Source of the DNA: a virus | DNA length: 20,747 nucleotides | Direction: 5' to 3' (one strand) | IMG/VR virus record: IMGVR_UViG_3300007609_000109 | Location: 1 to 20,747 of that record | In this document: positions 13,197 to 18,576 of the stretch, piece after piece | Layout of the letters: each line of letters opens with the position of its first letter | How positions within the stretch are numbered: position 1 is the stretch's first letter | Notes under the pieces: generated by a model | Told to the model about the DNA's origin: nothing | The model's input: only the letters and a program-made list of their open reading frames with translations | Database searches by the model: none | Position numbers and translations under genes: made by a program

Positions 13197-15160
13197 TATA
13201 CTACTGTCCCTCCATCAATTACGCTATTGCCGTCAAGTCCGTTTCCTCCGTCCTTTCCGATTAGTAATTTAGTTGTACTAATAGCAACTCCGGCAAACAC
13301 TCTAGTTGTATCTGCAGTGACCGCTAAAGTACCGTCTTCTTGTATGAAGTATGCCTGGCCTGAAGTAAGCCCTGACTGAGCATCGTCAATCGACCCCGCA
13401 GTTTGAATTGTAGCTGTAGCAGCATCTGCATAAGCCCCATCTGCAATACCCGCATAGTTTTCTGCTGTAAGGTTTGTTGTTGTAACATCTCCTGCTTGAA
13501 TTACAACAGCCTTACCGTCGTCGGTATCTGCATCATCAGCATAAAAAACTACTATTTTGTTTGAATTTGAATCAAAAACAGCCGACATACCTTCATAGAT
13601 AGCGCCAGATTCAATTTCAAATTCAGTACCATAAGTAATACTATCTCCTGAAACTGTACCGACAATAGCCTTTCCACTAGTATCATAGTAAGTAGTAAGT
13701 ATTTTATTTGTATTCGAATCAAAAGCTACGGCATTGAACGAGCTTGTGCCGGAATTATGAGTCACTGCGGAACCAAAAGATATACTCGTATCATCAACAG
13801 TACCTATTTTTGTAGTACCATTGAACGAACTACCGCCTTCTCTATATACTACAACTACTTTGTTTGAAATTGAATCAAAAGTTACCTTGCTCATACTTGT
13901 GGTTCCAGTACTAAATACTACTGGCGTACCAAAAGTAATACTTGTACCATCTACACTTCCTACTACCGCAGTTCCCTTGTCGGTATTTCCTGCATCTTTG
14001 TATACAAAGACTACTCTATTTGAGTTTGAGTCAAAAGTGCCGTTAGCCCACTCAATTGTACTTGTCTCAAATACTACTGGCGTACCAAAAGTAGCACTAC
14101 TTCCTGAAACTGTACCTACGACCGCTGTGCCATAGTTAGAGTTACTACCATCTCTATAAGCGATTACTATTTTATTTGAGTTTGAATCAAAAACTACAGA
14201 TGAATAAGTCATCGCACCGCCAGAGTCCGCAGTAATAGCACTTCCAAAAGATATGCTATTTCCTGAAACCGTACCTATAAGCACATCGAGGCTGGTACTA
14301 GCATTTCTATAAGATAGTACTACTTTATTTTCATTCGAATCAAATCCTATTCCAAAGAAATTTGTATTTACTGAAGCAGCTACTACTGGTGTACCAAAAG
14401 TAATATCTCCATTTGCTACAGTTCCTACTGCCACCGTTACATACCCAGAGTTAGCTACATCTGAATAAGCTACCACTACTTTATTTGAGTTAGAGTCAAA
14501 AGTACTTTTTACAACTTTTGCCTCACCCGTTGAAAAAGTTACTGGATTGGACTTTGTTTCACTCAAAGTAGTTGTTTCTTCAACAACACTGACAGTACCG
14601 TCACTATTTATAGCTACAGGGTCTCCATCAGAAATTGCTCCAGAAGCTGTTGCTTCAAATGAGCCTCCGCCACCAGATGCAGCATCAATAAATGTGTATG
14701 TTCCGTCACCATCTGCCGAAAGAACTTGCCCTGCCGTGCCATCAGTAATGCTGAGGTCAGTGAGCACAGAAGGTATAGTAGGAGTACCTGTAAGATCACT
14801 ATAAGCACCACTAGTTGCTACAGTTGCTAGATCAGCACTATTTGCTTTTGTGGCAAGCGAAGTTGTTACCGTATTAGAGAAATTTGCATCATCACCTAAA
14901 GCTGCGGCCAGTTCGTTAAGAGTATCTAACGTGCCAGGAGCAGAAGCAACCAAATCATCTATAGCTGTAGTAATGTCTGCTGCGGTTGCATAAGATGTAG
15001 CATCTAAAGCATAGGAAAGACTACTCCATGCTGTGGAACCGTCTCCTATTTTTAATTTAAGAGTATCAGTTTCAAAGCCTAACTCACCTACTGCGAGAAC
15101 GGGATTTGCGGAGGTCCAATTTGCCGCTGTATCCCTTCTTATTTGTATTCTATCCGCCAT
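13196..15160 (-). CDS. Tail fibre with seven-repeat propeller-like domain
   Basis: This 654-residue protein starts with the shared fibre module (MADRIQIRRDTAANWTSANP, then ETDTLKLKIGDGSTAW). A common phage fibre linker follows (APGTLDTLNELAAAL, ATKANSADL, SDLTGTPTIP). At about 205-560 lie seven repeats of about 50 residues, each with FDSNSNK(V/I)V(V)xY, then a GTxxGxxITFGTPV strand pair, as in a seven-bladed propeller. This block sits between two halves of a fibre module seen in other phages: SGAISDGDPVAINSDGTVSV before and ADGAYADAATATIQTAGSID then AQSGLTSGQAYFIQEDGTLA after. The C-terminus ends DGNSVIDGGTVV. It overlaps the upstream 75-residue gene by 11 bases and the downstream gene by TAATG. 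Its role as a virion adhesin is inferred. Confidence 0.8.
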   Translation of the reverse strand: MADRIQIRRDTAANWTSANPVLAVGELGFETDTLKLKIGDGSTAWSSLSYALDATSYATAADITTAIDDLVASAPGTLDTLNELAAALGDDANFSNTVTTSLATKANSADLATVATSGAYSDLTGTPTIPSVLTDLSITDGTAGQVLSADGDGTYTFIDAASGGGGSFEATASGAISDGDPVAINSDGTVSVVEETTTLSETKSNPVTFSTGEAKVVKSTFDSNSNKVVVAYSDVANSGYVTVAVGTVANGDITFGTPVVAASVNTNFFGIGFDSNENKVVLSYRNASTSLDVLIGTVSGNSISFGSAITADSGGAMTYSSVVFDSNSNKIVIAYRDGSNSNYGTAVVGTVSGSSATFGTPVVFETSTIEWANGTFDSNSNRVVFVYKDAGNTDKGTAVVGSVDGTSITFGTPVVFSTGTTSMSKVTFDSISNKVVVVYREGGSSFNGTTKIGTVDDTSISFGSAVTHNSGTSSFNAVAFDSNTNKILTTYYDTSGKAIVGTVSGDSITYGTEFEIESGAIYEGMSAVFDSNSNKIVVFYADDADTDDGKAVVIQAGDVTTTNLTAENYAGIADGAYADAATATIQTAGSIDDAQSGLTSGQAYFIQEDGTLAVTADTTRVFAGVAISTTKLLIGKDGGNGLDGNSVIDGGTVV

Positions 15161-15377
15161 TTGCGTCTCCTCCTGTATATCCTGCTAATGCTGAATAAGT
15201 TGCAGTAGCTGTCCCAGCATCAATTGTTCTTAAAAATATGTTTACAGTTGCACCATCAACTCCAGTCGGCGTTGCGGAAGAGTTGATAACTCTGTCTAGA
15301 TTATTTAATATATCAGCATTAAGAGCAAACCCCGCTTGAGACACTCCCAAATACTTTTGTTGTGAATAAAGTGCCAT
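15150..15377 (-). CDS. Small virion-associated protein, unknown
   Basis: This 75-residue protein begins MALYSQQKYLGVSQAGFALN, has a central helix (ADILNNLDRVINSSA) and ends with a strand region and Gly-rich tail (ALAGYTGGDANGG). I do not recognise it. It lies 2 bases after the 152-residue fibre-like gene and overlaps the next fibre gene by 11 bases, so it belongs to the same translated series. Its size and position recall small adaptor or fibre-linked proteins, but no motif shows this. Confidence 0.65.
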   Translation of the reverse strand: MALYSQQKYLGVSQAGFALNADILNNLDRVINSSATPTGVDGATVNIFLRTIDAGTATATYSALAGYTGGDANGG

Positions 15378-15379
15378 GA

Positions 15380-15838
15380 TTATCTCTCAGTAAATATCCA
15401 GCCTCTGGAAGAGTTATAATAAACTAAAGTAAAAGCAGCTCCGTTTATGTCGATCGTCATATCCGCAGCCTCTCCATCAATTTTTTCACCGTTCCTATCA
15501 ATTGTAATATTATTTGTTGCTGCAGTATTTGTTCCATCAATAAAAGCTATTTCATCACCCAGAATAGGACTTGCAGGGAGTGTCATTGTGAGAGCTGAAG
15601 AGCTACTATCAACTATGACTTTATCTCCTGCGCTAAGAGTGGCGTTTGTAGTTTTTTCTACAAAGCTAGAGCTGGAGCCTCCTCCAACTTGTATAACTGA
15701 AGCAGTACCGTCATCTTTTTTTATAAATAACTTACCATCATAAGTATTTATAGCTACTTCACCTAGTTCTAGTTGAGAAGTACTAGGAACGTTCCCCGAA
15801 ACCGAAGAACGTTTTAATTTAATAGTTTGTGCAGCCAT
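15380..15838 (-). CDS. Short fibre-like structural protein
   Basis: This 152-residue protein has a variant of the shared fibre N-terminal module (TIKLKRSSVSGNVPSTSQLE, then EVAINTYDGKLFIKKDDG). A strand-rich C-terminal domain follows, with TNATLSAGDKVIVDSS, LPASPILGDEIAFIDGT and a final NSSRGWIF. This second domain is a common phage fibre unit that often forms the end of short fibres. There is no repeat region, so it may be a minimal fibre or an adaptor for longer ones. The ribosome site is AGGAGAG, and the ATG follows a 46-base gap that holds a perfect palindrome. It is followed after 2 bases by the 75-residue gene. Confidence 0.75.
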   Translation of the reverse strand: MAAQTIKLKRSSVSGNVPSTSQLELGEVAINTYDGKLFIKKDDGTASVIQVGGGSSSSFVEKTTNATLSAGDKVIVDSSSSALTMTLPASPILGDEIAFIDGTNTAATNNITIDRNGEKIDGEAADMTIDINGAAFTLVYYNSSRGWIFTER

Positions 15839-15858
15839 TAGGCCTCTCCTATAAAAAT

Positions 15859-15872
15859 TGCGTATATACGCA
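15859..15872. terminator. Perfect palindrome with T-rich tail between fibre genes (weak terminator or regulatory site)
   Basis: TGCGTATATACGCA is a perfect 14-base palindrome in the only gap of note (15839-15884) within this fibre series. On the minus strand it is followed by ATTTTTAT, so it may act as a weak intrinsic terminator or a transcript-processing site that lowers expression of the genes after 15838. The centre is AT-only and the stem short, so a protein-binding site is an alternative. Confidence 0.35.
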
Positions 15873-15884
15873 GGAGGTTAATCT

Positions 15885-17786
15885 TTAAGAAAAAGTTCCA
15901 CCATCAATAGTAGCAATCTCTACTGCTCCTGACGTCACTGAAAATTGTGTTGAGTCAAAAGAGGCAACACCTACACTTGAGGTAGTTGCAAGGCTATTTT
16001 CAATTGTTACTGCTCCTGCAGCATTTGTAATACTTACTCCATTTGAACCCGCAGTAAGAGTTGAGAGTTCCATATCACCATTTGATGTATTTCCTATTAA
16101 GAGTTGGCCGTCTGTAGGTGCAGAACCATCTACGGAAGTAATAGAACCCGCTAGATCTAGACTTCCAAAGGATACGTCTCCGGCATTACCAGAAAATACT
16201 TCTGAAGTATTTGTAGCATCAGAGATAAAAGTAAACTTGCTTGTTGAATCATCAAATCCAAAAAAGCCCACTTTAGCATTTGTACCATCATGCCAGTTAA
16301 ACTCTATACCTCTATCTTTGTTATCATCAGATGCAGGTGCTGAATCTCCGCCAAGAGTGAAGATTGGGTCGTCAACAGTAACAGTTGTCGAGTTTACAGT
16401 TGTTGTAGTACCACTTACAGTAAGATTTCCAGTTACAGTAAGATTATTTCCTACTGTTACATTGTCAGGAAGTCCTACTTGAATTTGATTTGCAGTTACG
16501 GCAGTTTCAATCTCATTTGAAGTGCCTACAATAGAGACAGTTTCTCCATTGTTTATTGCATTTGCAGACCCCGTATCTCCATCAATAGTAAAGAAGATAG
16601 TGTTCCAAGATAACTGACCTGATCCATTTGTACCTAAGTATTGACCATTTGAGCCATCTGCTTGTGGCCAATTTTGACCGTCAAGAACAATACTTCCTGT
16701 AGTATCTGGAGTTATTTCAATATTTCCAGCTGAAGCAGATACTATAGAATTACCATTTACGTCCAGGTCTCCTCCGAGTTGGGGAGTTGTATCTTCTGAT
16801 ACATTTCCCAAACCCCCACTAGATACTGCAGCCCAAGAAAGTTGCCCAGCTCCATTGGTCTTTAAGTAATAGTCTGCTGTTCCATCTGCTTGAGGCCAGC
16901 TCTGCCCATCAAGAACAATACTACCTGTACCATTAGGAGTAATTGCAATATCTCCGTTTGAAGCAGATACTATAGAATTACCGTTTACATCTAGATCTCC
17001 TCCGAGTTGGGGAGTTGTATCCTCTGATAGATCCGAAACTACATTTGTCCAGGACAGTACACCAGATCCATTTGTTTTTAATACTTGGTCCGCACTGCCA
17101 GCACTAGTAGGTAAAGTAAGAGTATAAGTAGCTGCTGCACTGTGAGCAGGCCCCTGTACTGTTACTCCATGAGTATTAACTTCACAATTAAAGGTTAGTT
17201 TTCCAGAGCCTCTAGTTGCATTGCCTGCTAATATTACACCTCCAGTACCGTTAGGGTCTAGAGAGATATCCGCATTTGAAGTAGTTACAAGATCATTGCC
17301 ATTTAAATCTAAGTCTCCACCCAACTGTGGAGTAGTATCTTCTAATATATTTGCTAACCTAGAAACCCAAGAAAGTTGCCCAGATCCATTAGTTTGAAGA
17401 ACGTAATTTGCTGTTCCATCTGCTTGCGGCCAGCTCTGCGCGTCTAAAACAATACTACCCCCACCATTTGGGGTAATTAAAATATTTCCATTTAGATCTG
17501 TAGATGTAATTGAGTTTCCATTAAAAGTTAGATTATCAACATTTAACACGTCTAACTTACTATCTGAATCTACAATAAGAGCACTACTAGCAGTCACGGT
17601 GCCTGCAGTATGATCTAGTAAGTCTGTAAAAAACTTACCACCAATCGCATCGATATCCCCTGTAGAGCCTCCAGGACGGCCTATAAAGAGTTTATCGGAG
17701 CTACTCGAATAAGCTATTTCTCCGTTTTCAAGTGAAGTAGGCGCCGCGGTCGAAGTACTACGTTTAATTTTAATAAGTTGTGTCAT
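15885..17786 (-). CDS. Long tail fibre with repeated LGGDLD/WPQADG cassettes
   Basis: This 633-residue protein begins with the fibre module (QLIKIKRSTSTAAPTSLENG, then GEIAYSSSSDKLFIGRPGG). The middle is built of repeated cassettes: EDTTPQLGGDLD(V/L)NGN, then GSIVLD(G/A)Q(S/N)WPQADG, then TNG(S/A)GQLSW. The LGGDLD element occurs three times and the WPQADG element three times. The C-terminal part (about 430-633) has NLTVSGTTTTVNSTTVTVDD, KDRGIEFNWHDG, GFFGFDDSTSKFTF and a final TIDGGTFS, typical of extended beta-structured marine phage fibres. There are no coiled-coil, signal or enzyme motifs. It lies 21 bases downstream of the 116-residue gene. Host attachment is inferred from architecture. 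Confidence 0.82.
   Translation of the reverse strand: MTQLIKIKRSTSTAAPTSLENGEIAYSSSSDKLFIGRPGGSTGDIDAIGGKFFTDLLDHTAGTVTASSALIVDSDSKLDVLNVDNLTFNGNSITSTDLNGNILITPNGGGSIVLDAQSWPQADGTANYVLQTNGSGQLSWVSRLANILEDTTPQLGGDLDLNGNDLVTTSNADISLDPNGTGGVILAGNATRGSGKLTFNCEVNTHGVTVQGPAHSAAATYTLTLPTSAGSADQVLKTNGSGVLSWTNVVSDLSEDTTPQLGGDLDVNGNSIVSASNGDIAITPNGTGSIVLDGQSWPQADGTADYYLKTNGAGQLSWAAVSSGGLGNVSEDTTPQLGGDLDVNGNSIVSASAGNIEITPDTTGSIVLDGQNWPQADGSNGQYLGTNGSGQLSWNTIFFTIDGDTGSANAINNGETVSIVGTSNEIETAVTANQIQVGLPDNVTVGNNLTVTGNLTVSGTTTTVNSTTVTVDDPIFTLGGDSAPASDDNKDRGIEFNWHDGTNAKVGFFGFDDSTSKFTFISDATNTSEVFSGNAGDVSFGSLDLAGSITSVDGSAPTDGQLLIGNTSNGDMELSTLTAGSNGVSITNAAGAVTIENSLATTSSVGVASFDSTQFSVTSGAVEIATIDGGTFS
16607..17066 (-). 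repeat. About 230-base tandem duplication within the long fibre gene
   Basis: Matching landmarks lie 230 bases apart: the LSW region at 16607 and 16837, and 'tatagaattacc' at 16743 and 16973, followed by 'cctccgagttggggagttgt' in both. The two copies encode one full fibre cassette each. A third, more diverged copy is split around 17288-17489. Confidence 0.7.
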
Positions 17787-17807
17787 TAGTTTTTCTCTTT
17801 AATAGCC

Positions 17808-18158
17808 TTAAAAGGCCCCTGCGTCTAGAGTATCTGAGTCTCCGCCCGCATCTCCTAATAGTATAGGTACCCATTCAAAAATTTGTGTAGAAGTTTCTCT
17901 ATAAACATACAGTTGTTCAGTAGTAGTATTGTACCAAGTGTCCCCCTCATTTAAATTAGTAGTTGGAGTATCTGCTTGGCTAAAAGAATTATCTGCTAAT
18001 TGTTTAATAGCATCTTCTAGATTATCTGCAGTAATATTTGCATACCCTGGAAAAGTTACTGCTGAAGCAGTAGTTGAACTGACTCCTACACTCGGGACGG
18101 CAGCTGTGTTAATAGTTAGTTCTGTAGTTGTACCTACTATTTCTAAAGATATTGCCAT
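17808..18158 (-). CDS. Small structural protein with fibre-type GDTWYN motif
   Basis: This 116-residue protein begins with strand-forming sequence (AISLEIVGTTTELTINTAAV), then a helix (TADNLEDAIKQLAD). A phage fibre motif follows, NEGDTWYNTTTEQLYVYRET, and the protein ends FEWVPILLGDAGGDSDTLDA plus GAF. The GDTWY...LYVYRE...WVP pattern occurs in many phage tail and virion proteins. The end DSDTLDAGAF recalls the 'D(T/G)G(T/A)F' tails of neighbouring fibres (IDGGTFS, IDGGTVV). The start overlaps the stop of the preceding gene (TAATG). It is probably a virion part linking the upstream BppU-like protein to the fibres, which is inferred. Confidence 0.72.
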   Translation of the reverse strand: MAISLEIVGTTTELTINTAAVPSVGVSSTTASAVTFPGYANITADNLEDAIKQLADNSFSQADTPTTNLNEGDTWYNTTTEQLYVYRETSTQIFEWVPILLGDAGGDSDTLDAGAF

Positions 18159-18496
18159 TATCGTGTGATTTCTCTGGTGATCGTTACCTGTCCTTGCAAT
18201 AGACGAACAACAACTGAATCACTGCCTTGATAAATCTCTAAATCATAGTAATAAATGCCGGCAGAAATATCTTTACTTACCGCATTAGACATTTCCATTC
18301 TAATTTTACCGTCTGTAGGACTAGGAATGCTGCAAACAAAAGACCCCGCTATAGTGGGAGCATCTTTTGTTTTTCTAAGCTGAGAGCGAGCGGAGTACCC
18401 CGTAAGATTTTTTACTACAGAATCTTCTTTCATAATCATTTCTAAAGCAAAGTCCGTGCCTTGGTCTAGATTAAAATTATAGGTAGCTGCACTCAT
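18158..18496 (-). CDS. BppU-like N-terminal / Ig-like virion structural protein
   Basis: This 112-residue beta-rich protein follows the pattern of phage baseplate upper-protein N-terminal domains: TYNFNLDQGTDFALEMIMKE, NLTGYSARSQLRKTKDAP, a central GKIRMEMSN and a C-terminal GIYYYDLEIYQGSD with VRLLQGQVTI. In phages this fold attaches fibres or receptor-binding parts to the baseplate or tail. It is the first gene after the strong promoter at 18517-18556, with a GGAG ribosome site, and so starts the fibre transcription unit. Its stop overlaps the next start. There is no signal peptide. Confidence 0.72.
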   Translation of the reverse strand: MSAATYNFNLDQGTDFALEMIMKEDSVVKNLTGYSARSQLRKTKDAPTIAGSFVCSIPSPTDGKIRMEMSNAVSKDISAGIYYYDLEIYQGSDSVVVRLLQGQVTITREITR

Positions 18497-18516
18497 TTGA
18501 AATTCTCCATGGTGAA

Positions 18517-18556
18517 ATTATAGCAAACCAAACATTTTAAGTCAAGAAATATTTTT
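18517..18556 (-). promoter_or_regulatory. Strong sigma70-type promoter for the fibre operon
   Basis: On the minus strand the order is AAAAATATTTC (18556-18546), the -35 box TTGACT (18545-18540), a 17-base spacer, and the -10 box TATAAT (18522-18517). It lies between the S74 gene and the ATG at 18496, with an expected leader of about 15 bases that holds the GGAGA ribosome site. The boxes and the upstream element are the same as at 9667-9707. A 7-base inverted repeat (18526-18532 with 18554-18560) flanks the -35 box. Confidence 0.85.
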
Positions 18557-18576
18557 GGTTAGGTATAGATGACTTT

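Noticed and set aside
12918-13272. Plus-strand open frames across the 82-residue gene region
   Set aside because: They run antisense to overlapping, coupled minus-strand genes and show no family pattern.
9709-15160. Diversity-generating retroelement, suggested by Mtd-like N-termini
   Set aside because: Only the N-terminal docking module resembles Mtd. No reverse transcriptase, accessory protein, or template/variable repeat pair with adenine-biased change is visible in the window.
18526-18560. Inverted repeat AACCAAA/TTTGGTT as a terminator for the S74 gene
   Set aside because: The loop is 21 bases and holds the -35 box, there is no GC-rich stem and no T tract in the right place. It is more likely chance or a regulatory detail of the promoter.
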